DNA from: Belnapia mucosa
GTDB lineage: Bacteria > Pseudomonadota > Alphaproteobacteria > Acetobacterales > Acetobacteraceae
DNA length: 64,000 bases
Reading direction: 5' to 3'
Assembly (NCBI RefSeq): GCF_016775475.1
Contig: NZ_JAEUXJ010000005.1
Span: forward strand, 310,001-374,000
Shown piece after piece: positions 28,641-37,741 of the stretch. Every line of letters starts with the position of its first letter. Within the stretch, counting starts at the first letter, position 1. The position numbers and the translations under genes were made by a program. A model generated the notes under the pieces. It was not told where the DNA came from and searched no databases. It saw only the letters and a list, made by a program, of their open reading frames with translations.

Positions 28641-28916
28641 ATGCGGATGCTGAAGACACGGACCCTCTTCGCCACGGCGCTGGCTGCCGGGCTCGGGGCG
28701 ATGCTGCTGGCGCCGAGCCCGGCCCAGGCCTGGTGGGCGCGGCATGGCGGCTGGGGCTGGTATGGGCCACCCGCGGTCGCGGTGGTGCCGCCGCCGGTGG
28801 TGGTCGCGCCGCCGGTCGCCTATGCGCCGCCGCCGCCCGTGATGGTGCGCCCGCCCTCTTGGGTGCCGCCGCATTACGACCGCTGGGGCACTTGGATTCC
28901 CGGCCACTGGCGCTGA
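28641..28916 (+). CDS. Small secreted Pro/Val/Trp-rich protein
   Basis: Protein of 91 residues with a clear signal peptide (cleavage likely after PSPAQA at about 30), then WWARHGGWGWYGPP, a Pro-Val repeat section and a C-terminal WVPPHYDRWGTWIPGHW motif. Similar PGHW-ended small envelope proteins are common in Acetobacteraceae and Rhizobiales, but their function is unknown. AAAGGGGA lies before the ATG. The gap upstream to the DUF1217 start (166 bases) can hold the divergent promoters. Confidence 0.65.
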   Translation: MRMLKTRTLFATALAAGLGAMLLAPSPAQAWWARHGGWGWYGPPAVAVVPPPVVVAPPVAYAPPPPVMVRPPSWVPPHYDRWGTWIPGHWR

Positions 28917-28979
28917 ACCGTCTGGCCGGGCGCCACGGCCGCGCGCCATAGTCCCCGCTCGCGGGCGGAGGATGGGGGC

Positions 28980-29957
28980 ATGGCGGTGCAGGGCAGGATC
29001 ACCCGGCGGGCGCTGCTGGCCGCGCCCGCGCTTCTCCCCGCCGCGGCGCGGGCCGATTGGGTGCCGGCGGGGCCGATCCGCATCCTGGTCGGCTTCGCGC
29101 CTGGCGGCACCGCCGACATCACCGCCCGCATCGCGCAGGAAGCGGTGCAGCGCCGCACCGGCCAGACCCTCGTCGTCGAGAACCGCTCCGGCGCGCTCGG
29201 CTTCATCGCCGCCCAGGCGGTGGCGCGTGCCCCGGCGGATGGGCTGATCCTCGGCATCGTCATCATGGGCATGCTCGGCGTCGCGCCGGTGGTGCCGGGC
29301 AGCGGCATTCCCTTCGATGTGGACCGGGAGCTTTCGCTGGTCTGCAACCTGACCGGCACGCCGATGGCGCTGATCAGCCGGCCCGACGCCCCCTGGCGGG
29401 ATGTCGCGGGGCTGGTCGCCTGGGCACGGGCAAGGCCGGGCGAGGTCACCTATGCCTCGACCGGCAATGGCAGCACCAACCAGCTCGCCGCCGAACATTT
29501 CGCCACCGAGGCCGGGCTGCGCCTGACCCATGTGGCCTATCGCGGCGGCGCGCCGGCCGCGCTCGACGTGGCGGCCGGGCGGGTGGACCTCCTGTTTGCC
29601 AATATCGCCGAGGTGGCGGAGATGATCCGCGGCGGCAAGGTCCAGGCGCTCGGCCTCGCCGCCGCCCACCCTTCGCCGCTGGCACCGGAGATGCCGCTGC
29701 TGACGCGGGACTACCCGGCGCTCGACATGAACAACTGGTTCGGCCTCGCAGGCCCCGCCGGGCTGCCGACGCCGGTGACGGAGGCGCTGGGGCGGCTCTT
29801 CATCGGGGCGATGACCGATCCGCAGACCCGCGCGGTGCTGGCAGCGCGGGGGCTCGACCCGCTGCCGGAGCCGGCCGCCGCCTTCGCCGCCCGCATCGCC
29901 GCCGACCGTGCCCGCTGGTCAAGGGTGGTCGCCGCGGGCAACATCCGGGCGGACTGA
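28980..29957 (+). CDS. Tripartite tricarboxylate transporter (Bug) family binding protein
   Basis: Periplasmic solute receptor of 325 residues with a twin-arginine-like signal (ITRRALLAAPALLPAAARA). Bug-family features are IRILVGFAPGGTADITARI and YASTGNGSTNQLAAE. Such receptors bind carboxylates and are often found without their TctA/TctB membrane partners, as here. It is 15 bases before hyuA, so it probably delivers the substrate, or signals its presence, for the hydantoinase-like enzyme. Confidence 0.87.
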   Translation: MAVQGRITRRALLAAPALLPAAARADWVPAGPIRILVGFAPGGTADITARIAQEAVQRRTGQTLVVENRSGALGFIAAQAVARAPADGLILGIVIMGMLGVAPVVPGSGIPFDVDRELSLVCNLTGTPMALISRPDAPWRDVAGLVAWARARPGEVTYASTGNGSTNQLAAEHFATEAGLRLTHVAYRGGAPAALDVAAGRVDLLFANIAEVAEMIRGGKVQALGLAAAHPSPLAPEMPLLTRDYPALDMNNWFGLAGPAGLPTPVTEALGRLFIGAMTDPQTRAVLAARGLDPLPEPAAAFAARIAADRARWSRVVAAGNIRAD

Positions 29958-29972
29958 CCGGGACATCTGCCC

Positions 29973-32036
29973 TTGCTCTCCCTTGGTATCGATATCGGCG
30001 GCACCTTCACCGACCTCGTCCTGCTCGATGCCGGCAGCGGCCGGGCCACCATCTGGAAGGAGAGCACGACGCCGGACGACCCTGCCCGCGGGGCGCTGGC
30101 CGGCACCCGCGCCGTGCTGGCCAAGGCCGGCGCCCGGCCGGAGGAGATAGGCCGCGTCGTGCATGCGACGACGCTCTTCACCAATGCGCTGATCGAGCGG
30201 AAGGGCGCGCCGACCGGGCTGCTGACCACCGCCGGCTTCGAGGATGTGCTGGAGATCGGGAGGGAGCGGAAATACGAGCTCTACGACATTTTCATCGAGA
30301 TGCCGAAGGCGCTGGTGCCCCGCCCCTGGCGCCGCGGCGCCCCGGAACGCCTGGCGCCGGATGGCAGCATCGAACGCCCGCTCGACCTCGACGCGGCGCT
30401 GCGGGAGGTGGCCTCGCTGGTCGAGCAGGGCATCGAAAGCCTCGCCATCTGCTTCCTGCATGCCCATGCCAATCCGGTGCATGAGCGGCAGGTCGCGGAA
30501 GCGGTGGCGGCGCGCTTCCCGCATCTCTCGCTCTCCCTCTCCTCCGACATCGCGCCCGAGATCCGCGAATACCCGCGCGCCAGCACCACCGTCGCCAATG
30601 CCTATGTCCGGCCGCTGGCCGAGACCTATCTCGCCCGGCTGGAGGCGGAACTGAAGACGGCCGGCATCCCGGGCGGGCTCTTCCTCATGCTGTCGAATGG
30701 CGGCCTGACCCATGTGGCGGAGGCCCGGCGGGCGCCGGTGCAGCTGCTGGAAAGCGGCCCCGCCGCCGGGGCCCTGGCCGGCGCCTGGTTCGGCCGTAAG
30801 GCCGGGCTCGACCGGGTGCTGGCCTTCGATATGGGCGGCACCACCGCGAAGCTCGCCCTGGTCGATGGCGGGGAGCCGCTGGTGGCCTGGGGCTTCGAGG
30901 CGGCGCGGGAGCGGCGTTTCCTGCGCGGCTCCGGCCTGCCGATACAGATCGCCACGGTGGAGCTGATCGAGATCGGCGCCGGCGGCGGCAGCATCGCCCG
31001 GCGCAGCGGGCTCGGCACGCTGAATGTCGGGCCGGAAAGCAGCGGCGCCCAGCCCGGCCCCGCCTGCTACGGCCGCGGCGGCACGGCACCGACCGTGACC
31101 GATGCCGATCTCGCCCTCGGCTACCTCAATGCCGATTTCTTCCTCGGCGGCGCCATGCGGATTGATGCCGGGGCGGCGGCGGCGGCGCTCGGCGGCCTCG
31201 CCGGCGCGCTCGGCGTGGCGGAGGAACGGGCGGCCTTCGGCGTGCATGACGTGGTGAACGAGAATATGGCCGGCGCCGCCCGCGTGGCGATCGCCGAGCG
31301 TGGCCGCATCCCGGCCGAATATGCCCTGCTGGCGACCGGCGGCGCCGCGCCGGTGCATGCCTGGCACGTCGCCCGCAAGCTTGGCATCCGCCGCGTGGTC
31401 TGCCCGCCGGGCGCCGGCGCGGGCAGCACCATCGGCATGCTGATGGCCCCGGCCCGCGTCGATCGCGCCGCCAGCTTCCATCAGCCGCTCGCCGGCGCCG
31501 ACCTCGCCGAGGCCGGGCGGATCTTCGCCGCGCTCGAGGCGGAGTCGCTCGCGGTGCTGGCCGGCAGCGGCGCCGATGCCGAGAAGCGCGAGATCCGGCG
31601 CCTGGCCGACATGCGCTATGCCGGCCAGGGCAGCGAGATCACCATCGCCCTGCCGGAGGCGCTGGAGGAAGCGGCGATCCGCGCCGCCTTCGAGGCGGCC
31701 TACCGCGCCCTGTTTGCCCGCACGCCGCCCGGCGCCGCGATCCAGTTCGTCACCCTTCGCCTCTCCCTGACGGCGCCCATGCCGGGCGCGGGCAACCGGC
31801 TCGCCCTGCCGCGCCATGCCGGTGGTGAGGCGCGGAAGGGCAGCCGCGCGGTCTTCTTCCCCGAGGCCGCGGCGCGGCTGGAGACTGCGGTCTGGGACCG
31901 CTATGCCCTCTCGCCCGGGGATAGCGTGCCCGGGCCGGCGGTGTTCGAGGAGGATGAGAGCACCTTCGTCATCGGCCCCGGCGCCGTGGCGCGGGTGCTG
32001 GAAGATGGATCGATCCTGGCGGAGATCACCGCATGA
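29973..32036 (+). CDS. hyuA: Hydantoinase/oxoprolinase-type ATPase subunit HyuA
   Basis: ATP-dependent cyclic-amide hydrolase or acetone/acetophenone carboxylase-type subunit, 687 residues. It starts with the actin-like nucleotide motif LGIDIGGTFTD and has a second one in AFDMGGTTAKLAL. The C-terminus is of the hydantoinase A type. The start is a TTG immediately before the conserved first strand. It overlaps hyuB in ATGA. The substrate could be 5-oxoproline, N-methylhydantoin or a ketone, and sequence reading cannot decide. Confidence 0.88.
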   Translation: MLSLGIDIGGTFTDLVLLDAGSGRATIWKESTTPDDPARGALAGTRAVLAKAGARPEEIGRVVHATTLFTNALIERKGAPTGLLTTAGFEDVLEIGRERKYELYDIFIEMPKALVPRPWRRGAPERLAPDGSIERPLDLDAALREVASLVEQGIESLAICFLHAHANPVHERQVAEAVAARFPHLSLSLSSDIAPEIREYPRASTTVANAYVRPLAETYLARLEAELKTAGIPGGLFLMLSNGGLTHVAEARRAPVQLLESGPAAGALAGAWFGRKAGLDRVLAFDMGGTTAKLALVDGGEPLVAWGFEAARERRFLRGSGLPIQIATVELIEIGAGGGSIARRSGLGTLNVGPESSGAQPGPACYGRGGTAPTVTDADLALGYLNADFFLGGAMRIDAGAAAAALGGLAGALGVAEERAAFGVHDVVNENMAGAARVAIAERGRIPAEYALLATGGAAPVHAWHVARKLGIRRVVCPPGAGAGSTIGMLMAPARVDRAASFHQPLAGADLAEAGRIFAALEAESLAVLAGSGADAEKREIRRLADMRYAGQGSEITIALPEALEEAAIRAAFEAAYRALFARTPPGAAIQFVTLRLSLTAPMPGAGNRLALPRHAGGEARKGSRAVFFPEAAARLETAVWDRYALSPGDSVPGPAVFEEDESTFVIGPGAVARVLEDGSILAEITA

Positions 32037-33658
32037 GCCGGACCTTCGACGCGGTGGAGCTGGAACTGCTCTGGCGCCGCCTGATCTCCCTGGTCGATGA
32101 GGCGGCGGCGGCGCTGGTCCGCACCAGCTTCTCGACCCTGGTGCGAGAGAGCTACGACTTCTCCTGCATCGTCACCGATGCCGAAGGCCGGTCGCTGGTG
32201 CAGGCGACGGAGAGCATCCCGAGCTTCATCGGCACCCTGCCGGCGACGGTGAAGCATTTCCTGCGCTTCTTCCCGCCCGAGGCGCTGTCGCCCGGCGATG
32301 TGCTGATCACCAACGACATCTGGCTAGGCACCGGGCACCTGCCCGACATCACCGTGGCGAAGCCGATCTTCTGCGACGGGCGATTGGTGGCCTTCAGTGC
32401 CAGCACCGCGCATGCGCCGGATATCGGCGGCAAGATCCGCAGCCCGGAGCCGCGCGAGGTCTTCGAGGAAGGGCTGCAGATTCCGCCGCTCAAGCTGATG
32501 CGCGGCGGCGCGGTGGATGAGACGCTGGTCGCCATGCTGCGGCAGAATGTCCGCACGCCGGACCAGACGCTCGGCGATCTCTGGGCGCAGGTCGTGGCGC
32601 TCGACCTGATGGAGGACCGGCTGCTGGCCCTGATGGGGGGCTACGACCTGCCGGACCTCACTGACCTCGCCGGCGAGATCCAGGGCCGCTGCGAGGCGGC
32701 GATGCGGGAGGCGATCCGCGCCCTGCCGGATGGCACCTATCGCAGCGAGTTGCAGACGGATGGGCTGCTCGACCGGCCGATTACCATCCGCATGGCGCTG
32801 ACCGTCGCGGGCGACGAGATCTCGATGGACTTCACAGGCACCGACCCGCAGGTGGACCGGGCGATCAACTGCGCCATGTGCTACACCTATGCCATGTGCA
32901 TGTACGGGGTGAAGGTCTGCACCGATCCCGGCCTGCCCAACAACGAAGGCGCCTGGCGGCCGATCAAGGTCGAGGCGCCGGCGGGCTGCATCGTCAACCC
33001 GGTCTTCCCCGCCTCCGGCGGTTCCCGCATGCTGATCGGCCATTATCTGCCGATGCTGGTCTTCGGCTGCCTCGGCCAGGTGGTGCCGGACCGCGTCATG
33101 GCCGCCTGCGGCAGCCCGATGTGGGGCATGAACCAGTCCGGCCTGCGCGCCGATGGCCGCCCCTATGCCAACATGTTCTTCTTCAATGGCGGCATGGGCG
33201 GCAACATGCGCGGGGATGGCGTGACGACGCTCTCCTGGCCGTCCAACGTCTCCTCGACCAGCATCGAGATCAGCGAGCAGATCGCCCCGCTGCGCTTCCA
33301 CCACAAGCGGCTGCGGCCGGATAGTGGCGGGCCGGGGCAGCATCGCGGCGGGCTGGGGCAGGAGATCCTGGTCGAGAATCTCAGCCCGACGCCGGTCGCC
33401 ATCAGCTTCCTCGCCGAGCGCACCATCTTCCCCGCCTTCGGCATCGAGGGCGGCCTGCCCGGCGCCCCCGGCGAGCTGCGCATCAATGGCGAGCGGACCG
33501 ACCCGAAGCGGCAATATGTGCTGCAACGGGGCGATACCGTGCAGCTCTCGACGCCGGGCGGCGGCGGGCATGGGCCAGCCGCGGCGCGCGACCCGGGGGC
33601 GCTGGCCGCCGATCTCGCCGCCGGCTATGTCACGGATCCCGCGCCTTATCAGGGCTGA
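32033..33658 (+). CDS. hyuB: Hydantoinase B/oxoprolinase-type subunit HyuB
   Basis: Partner subunit of 541 residues. Family segments are FSCIVTDAEGRSLVQATES, NDIWLGTGHLPDI and the C-terminal RPDSGGPGQHRGGLGQ. It works as a complex with HyuA in hydantoinases, oxoprolinases and related carboxylases. The two genes are translationally coupled. The 199 bases after its stop hold no convincing gene. Confidence 0.88.
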   Translation: MSRTFDAVELELLWRRLISLVDEAAAALVRTSFSTLVRESYDFSCIVTDAEGRSLVQATESIPSFIGTLPATVKHFLRFFPPEALSPGDVLITNDIWLGTGHLPDITVAKPIFCDGRLVAFSASTAHAPDIGGKIRSPEPREVFEEGLQIPPLKLMRGGAVDETLVAMLRQNVRTPDQTLGDLWAQVVALDLMEDRLLALMGGYDLPDLTDLAGEIQGRCEAAMREAIRALPDGTYRSELQTDGLLDRPITIRMALTVAGDEISMDFTGTDPQVDRAINCAMCYTYAMCMYGVKVCTDPGLPNNEGAWRPIKVEAPAGCIVNPVFPASGGSRMLIGHYLPMLVFGCLGQVVPDRVMAACGSPMWGMNQSGLRADGRPYANMFFFNGGMGGNMRGDGVTTLSWPSNVSSTSIEISEQIAPLRFHHKRLRPDSGGPGQHRGGLGQEILVENLSPTPVAISFLAERTIFPAFGIEGGLPGAPGELRINGERTDPKRQYVLQRGDTVQLSTPGGGGHGPAAARDPGALAADLAAGYVTDPAPYQG

Positions 33659-33857
33659 GACATGCGCGATGGCTGCCGCCTGGCGGTGGATGACCGGGGG
33701 CCGCAAGGGGGCGGACCGGTGCCGACGATGCGGCGGCTGCATTTCGGAAGGCGGATAGCGCGGTCTGGGGCGAGTTCATCCGCCGCCGCGGGCTGCGGCC
33801 GGAACAAGCCGGACGAAACGCCAGGGAACCGATCCGCCGCACGGATGTTCGCGCCGC

Positions 33858-34877
33858 ATGTCCCGTGCGCAAGCCTCCATCCTGATCCTTCTCGCCCTGG
33901 TTCTGGCCCTGTTCTGGCTGACGCCGGAGGTGCCGTTGCTCGGCTTCGCCGCGGTGCTGCTGGCCCTGGCGCTGCGGGCGGGCGGGGAGCCGCTGGCGCG
34001 AAAGACCGGCCTGCCCGATTGGGCGGCGGTGCTGGTGGTCACCGTGCTGGTGGTGGTGGCGATCGGGCTGGCCGGCTGGGCCGCGGCGGGGCCGCTGACC
34101 CGGCAGGCGCAGGAGCTTGGGCAGCAATTGCCCCGCAGCCTGGAAACCCTGCGCGGCAAACTGGCCGATACCGGCTGGGGCGACTGGCTGCTGCACCAGG
34201 TCGATCCAAGCCGGATCTTCGGCGGCGGAGGCGCAGAGAATGCCGCCGCGGCGGCGGCCTCGGCGGCAAGCACGACGCTCGGCGGGCTCGGCAATGCGGT
34301 GCTGGTGGTCCTGCTCGCCCTGTATCTGGCGGTGCAGCCGGAGGGCTATCTGCGCGGCCTCCGCCACCTCTTCTCGCCTGATCTCGATGGCCAGGTGCGG
34401 GATACGCTGGCCGAGGCCGGCCATACGCTGCGCGGCTGGCTGATGGGCCAGGCCTTCGCCATGGTGGTGGCGGGGACGCTGACCTGGATCGGGCTGATGC
34501 TGCTCGGCGTGCCGCTATCCGGCCTGCTGGCGACCATCGTGGCGCTGCTGAACTTCATTCCCGTCATCGGCCCGCTGATCGGCGCCGTGCCGGCGATGCT
34601 GCTGGCCCTGACGCAATCGGCCACCATGCCGCTCTGGGTGCTCGGCCTGATCGTGCTGGTCCAGACCGTGGAGGGGAATTTCCTGACGCCGATGGTGCAG
34701 AGCCGCACCGCGGACCTGCCCCCGGCCCTGCTGCTGGTGGCGCAGGTGCTGACCGGGGCGCTGTTCGGCCTGCTCGGCGTGGCGCTGGCGGCGCCACTCT
34801 CGGCGCTCGGCCTGGTGCTGGCCCGGCGGGCCTATGTGGAGGGCTGGCTCGGCTGGCCGCCGAAGCCGATGGCGTGA
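33858..34877 (+). CDS. AI-2E family transporter (PerM-like permease)
   Basis: Integral membrane protein of 339 residues with about seven to eight hydrophobic segments and the family's conserved C-terminal part (LNFIPVIGPLIGAVPAMLLAL, then VQTVEGNFLTPMVQSRTADL). Members include the E. coli autoinducer-2 exporter TqsA and Na+/H+ antiporters. The substrate is not assignable. It is monocistronic and convergent with the PhnF-like gene. Confidence 0.88.
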   Translation: MSRAQASILILLALVLALFWLTPEVPLLGFAAVLLALALRAGGEPLARKTGLPDWAAVLVVTVLVVVAIGLAGWAAAGPLTRQAQELGQQLPRSLETLRGKLADTGWGDWLLHQVDPSRIFGGGGAENAAAAAASAASTTLGGLGNAVLVVLLALYLAVQPEGYLRGLRHLFSPDLDGQVRDTLAEAGHTLRGWLMGQAFAMVVAGTLTWIGLMLLGVPLSGLLATIVALLNFIPVIGPLIGAVPAMLLALTQSATMPLWVLGLIVLVQTVEGNFLTPMVQSRTADLPPALLLVAQVLTGALFGLLGVALAAPLSALGLVLARRAYVEGWLGWPPKPMA

Positions 34878-34931
34878 CGTTCGGCCCTTCGGGGATATTC
34901 AACTTCGGGTGCGCCAGCGACTTCGCCGCCG

Positions 34932-34971
34932 GCTATGACCCAGACTGATGGGCAACTGCCCCGGTCATAGC
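34932..34971. terminator. Hairpin between convergent permease and PhnF-like genes
   Basis: GCTATGACC (34932-34940) pairs perfectly with GGTCATAGC (34963-34971). The loop holds a smaller GGGC/GCCC stem. It ends 2 bases from the stop of the PhnF-like gene and 55 bases after the permease stop, so it is a likely bidirectional terminator, though it lacks a T run. Confidence 0.5.
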
Positions 34972-34973
34972 GT

Positions 34974-35810
34974 TCAGCTTTTGATGACGAGCTGAACGCG
35001 GTTCGATGGATAGATGCCGATACTCACCTCGATGGGGTTGCCCTGGAGGTCGAGATTGACCGCGTGGGTAACCTGGACGGGTAGAATACGCGGCTGCTCA
35101 AGAAGAACGGCTTCCGGCGCGGTTGGCAGGCGGGCGGTGATGCGGGTGCCGCGGCGGACGTAATCGGGAATGTCGAATTGCGCCAGCACCTTGCTGATCG
35201 ATTCCGCCTCGGCCAAGCGCGTGGCAATGCTTGGGAAGCGGTCAGCCGGGAACCAGTGGCGGCCGATGGCGACAGGGCGCCCATCGGCTTCGCTCAGCCG
35301 TTCGGCGAGGATGACTGGCCGGCCGCGGCGGAGCCTGAGGTCATCGGCGATCTGGGCCTCTGCCGGCATCTCCTCGATGCGGATGAAGCGGCTGCGCACG
35401 TCCTTGTTCTGTCGGCGCATGTTGTCGTGAAAGCGGGTGCGGGCGCTGATGGGGTATTCCAGAATATCTTCGGTGACGAAGCTGCCACGGCCTTGCTCGA
35501 CCCGGATAAGGCCGCGGTTTTCGAGGTCTTCCATGGCCCGCCGCACCGTGTGGCGGTTGACATCGAACCGGGCGGAAAGCTCTGCCTCGGTCGGCAGCCT
35601 GGCTCCGGGCGCGAAGACGCCGCCTGAGATCGCCGTCTGGAGGGTGATCGCGATCTGGCGCCAGAGTGGTATGCTCCGATCCAGCGGCCGCTGTTCGTTC
35701 AACTCTGCTTTCCTCTGTATCGGCGCACCAGCCTTCTCGGCCGGCGCGGGTATTCCAGCCGAAGCAGATTGCTTGGGCGGATCGACGTAACCCTGCGTAT
35801 TGCAACCCAT
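34974..35810 (-). CDS. GntR-family regulator, HutC/PhnF subfamily
   Basis: Transcription factor of 278 residues. The winged helix at about 45-115 (PLWRQIAITLQTAI, then FDVNRHTVRRAMEDLENRG) is followed by a UTRA ligand domain to the end. It most resembles PhnF, the regulator of phosphonate use. No phn genes are in the window. About 40 residues precede the domain, so a later start is possible. It follows the MerR-type gene by 38 bases and may share its transcript. Confidence 0.85.
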   Translation of the reverse strand: MGCNTQGYVDPPKQSASAGIPAPAEKAGAPIQRKAELNEQRPLDRSIPLWRQIAITLQTAISGGVFAPGARLPTEAELSARFDVNRHTVRRAMEDLENRGLIRVEQGRGSFVTEDILEYPISARTRFHDNMRRQNKDVRSRFIRIEEMPAEAQIADDLRLRRGRPVILAERLSEADGRPVAIGRHWFPADRFPSIATRLAEAESISKVLAQFDIPDYVRRGTRITARLPTAPEAVLLEQPRILPVQVTHAVNLDLQGNPIEVSIGIYPSNRVQLVIKS

Positions 35811-35848
35811 CGGAAGCAGCACCCCTTCTGCCAGGGTCCGACTGCCGG

Positions 35849-36517
35849 TCACTGATGCCCCGCGATGCGGAAGCCGGAGCTTTCGATGGCCGCAGCCAAG
35901 CGCTCTTTGTCGATGGTCCGCAGGTCGTAGAGGATGCGGGTCTCGCCCTTGTCGAAGGAGACGGCCTTCACGCCTGGCTCCTTCTCCAGAACCTCCTTGA
36001 TGGCACTGGCGCAGTCCCCGCAGGGGAGATTTTCGATCCTGAAAGCCACATCCTTCAGGGACGCATCCGAGCCTCGACCTGAGGCAGAACAGCACGCCAT
36101 GTCGTCGGCATCGTGCCGGGACAGCGCATCCATGATCGCGCAGGCTTGCAGGCCACCCGACCCAAGGCAGGCCGCGATCAGCTGCTCCAGCATGCCACTG
36201 ATGTTCTGAAGGTGCTGAATCTTGCGGCGCACGTCCTCGAGCTTCGCCGTCGCCCGGTCCCGCACATCGGCACATCCGGCGGCCGGATCGGATCGAAGCG
36301 CCAGAAGCTCCTGGATCTCGCGCAGAGAGAAGCCGAGCTCCTGCGCCTTCTTGATGAAGCGGATGCGCTCGACCGTATCCGTCGGATACAGGCGTACGCC
36401 TGTGCCTTGCGGCTTCGGTGGCTGCGCCACCAGGCGCTGCCGCTCATAGAATCGGATCGTCTCAACGCCGACACCCGCTTCCCGCGCAGCCCTGCCGATG
36501 GTCAGTCCCGCAGCCAT
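35849..36517 (-). CDS. merR: MerR-type mercury regulator fused to a heavy-metal-associated (HMA) domain
   Basis: Protein of 222 residues. The N-terminal MerR winged helix (LTIGRAAREAGVGVETIRFYE) is followed by the dimerisation helix and the Hg-type cysteines: one in GCADV and a pair in CLGSGGLQAC with the same 8-residue spacing as C117/C126 of classical MerR. A short linker with a CC pair leads to a C-terminal HMA domain (about 155-222) with LPCGDCASA, as in MerP/CopZ carriers. GGGAGAG precedes the ATG at 36517. No merT/P/A genes lie nearby. Confidence 0.88.
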   Translation of the reverse strand: MAAGLTIGRAAREAGVGVETIRFYERQRLVAQPPKPQGTGVRLYPTDTVERIRFIKKAQELGFSLREIQELLALRSDPAAGCADVRDRATAKLEDVRRKIQHLQNISGMLEQLIAACLGSGGLQACAIMDALSRHDADDMACCSASGRGSDASLKDVAFRIENLPCGDCASAIKEVLEKEPGVKAVSFDKGETRILYDLRTIDKERLAAAIESSGFRIAGHQ

Positions 36518-36545
36518 TCGCTCTCCCTCGCACTCAGTGTGGAGT

Positions 36546-36561
36546 CCGTACCTAGGTACGG
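36546..36561. promoter_or_regulatory. MerR operator, perfect dyad
   Basis: CCGTAC-CTAG-GTACGG is a perfect 16-bp palindrome of the classical mer type (GTAC-N4-GTAC). On the - strand TTGATC lies directly before it, giving a -35 box followed by a 19-20 bp spacer to a poor -10 (CACACT). The promoter therefore points at merR itself, and the dyad is 28 bases upstream of its ATG. On the + side no gene follows for the next 229 bases, and I see nothing recognisable in that stretch. Confidence 0.8.
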
Positions 36562-36790
36562 GATCAAGATAGGTTTGGCGGGAAAGAGCCACCGGCTCCG
36601 CTCCCCTTGCTGGTTCTGTCGGGGTTGCAGGGACCTGCCGTGCCTGGCGCCGTAGCGCAGTTTGCCGAGGGCCCACGGGATCGATGGCGGGACGCCAGGC
36701 GAGGGCGGCGAATCCGCCCAAGACGGCCTTGCGGTGCTTGCATGGGGTGCAGCGATGCCCGGCTAAGCCTGTCCCTGGCGGATCGCCAGC

Positions 36791-37741
36791 CTAGCCGGCA
36801 GGGCTGGTCTCCCGGCCTTTCGCCCAATGCTGCCGCGCTGAGTCATACAGCGACCGCGGCAAGGCATTGCGGCAGAACAGGGCGGCGACCTGGCGCGCCG
36901 AAAGCGCACCATGCCGCCAGGCGCGCAGCAGCAGGCCCACCGACTCCAGCGGCGCAGCCTTCCACAGATGCCCGCTCAGGAACCGTGCCTCTCCGGCCAG
37001 AAGCACATGCGGCGGCAGCAGCGGCGCGGCATGTTCCTCGAATTGCCGCATGATGCGGCGCCATTTCGCCAGGTCGTCGGCATGGGTGATGCGGTCGGGC
37101 CGCTCGTCATTGTGCCAGATGGTCAGCGGCTCCGGCACCAGCAGATAGGCCGCGCCCGAGGCGCCGAGCTCCATGAAGAAGAGATGCTCCTCCATCTGGC
37201 CCAGATCTTCCCGGAAGCGAATCTGCCGGGCGAGCCGGGCCGCCAGGAAGATCGCGCTCGACTGGAAGAAGCCCCCGTCATTGTAGAGGAATTCGCCGAA
37301 GCTGCGGCCCGGCCGCGGGCCTTCCAGGGGCCGGATGATCTGTCGCCCCTCGGGCAGCACGACCAGGGTGCGGGTGACGCAGACGATCGTGTCGGGGTCG
37401 CTGGCGGCCAGCACCGCCTCGGCCTGTCGTGCCAGCTTCTCGGGCCGCCAGCTGTCGTCGGAATCGAGGAAGGCGATGAAGCGGCCCCGGGCCGCGGCGA
37501 CGCCGGTATTGCGGGCGGCCGGCGCGCCGCGATTGCTCTCGTGCCGGATCAGCCGGATGCGTGGATCGGGGCCGCAGGCCTGCACGGCCGCGGCGAGATC
37601 CTCGGTTGAGCAGTCATCGACGATCACCAGCTCCCAATCCGGCAGTGTCTGGCCACGGACCGTCGCCAGGAGTTCGGGGATGAGATGGGCGCGGTTGAAG
37701 CAGGGCACGACAACGCTGACCAAGGGGGCTTCGTGGCTCAT
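36791..37741 (-). CDS. Glycosyltransferase family 2
   Basis: Cytoplasmic or membrane-associated GT-A glycosyltransferase of 316 residues. The nucleotide-sugar site is VSVVVPCFNRAHLI, then VDDCS, and the metal motif is FLDSDDSW. It probably adds a sugar to the lipid-linked exopolysaccharide repeat unit. Its ATG lies in ATGA with the stop of the polymerase/ligase gene. It is the last gene of the exopolysaccharide run. The C-terminal 100 residues are unlike known domains. Confidence 0.88.
   Translation of the reverse strand: MSHEAPLVSVVVPCFNRAHLIPELLATVRGQTLPDWELVIVDDCSTEDLAAAVQACGPDPRIRLIRHESNRGAPAARNTGVAAARGRFIAFLDSDDSWRPEKLARQAEAVLAASDPDTIVCVTRTLVVLPEGRQIIRPLEGPRPGRSFGEFLYNDGGFFQSSAIFLAARLARQIRFREDLGQMEEHLFFMELGASGAAYLLVPEPLTIWHNDERPDRITHADDLAKWRRIMRQFEEHAAPLLPPHVLLAGEARFLSGHLWKAAPLESVGLLLRAWRHGALSARQVAALFCRNALPRSLYDSARQHWAKGRETSPAG

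Noticed and set aside
33659..33857. Possible small gene between hyuB and the permease
   Set aside because: Three frames stay partly open and one reads KADSAVWGEFIRRRGLRPEQ, which looks protein-like, but it has no start codon and follows an in-frame stop. I see only unassigned spacer.
32033..36275. tRNA, rRNA or CRISPR-like repeats
   Set aside because: No cloverleaf with a GTTCGA-type T arm, no rRNA segments and no spaced direct repeats were seen here or elsewhere in the window.
36562..36790. Protein-like stretches between the mer operator and the glycosyltransferase
   Set aside because: Searched by eye for merT/merP/transposase remnants on both strands. Nothing recognisable, only short frames without a ribosome-binding site.
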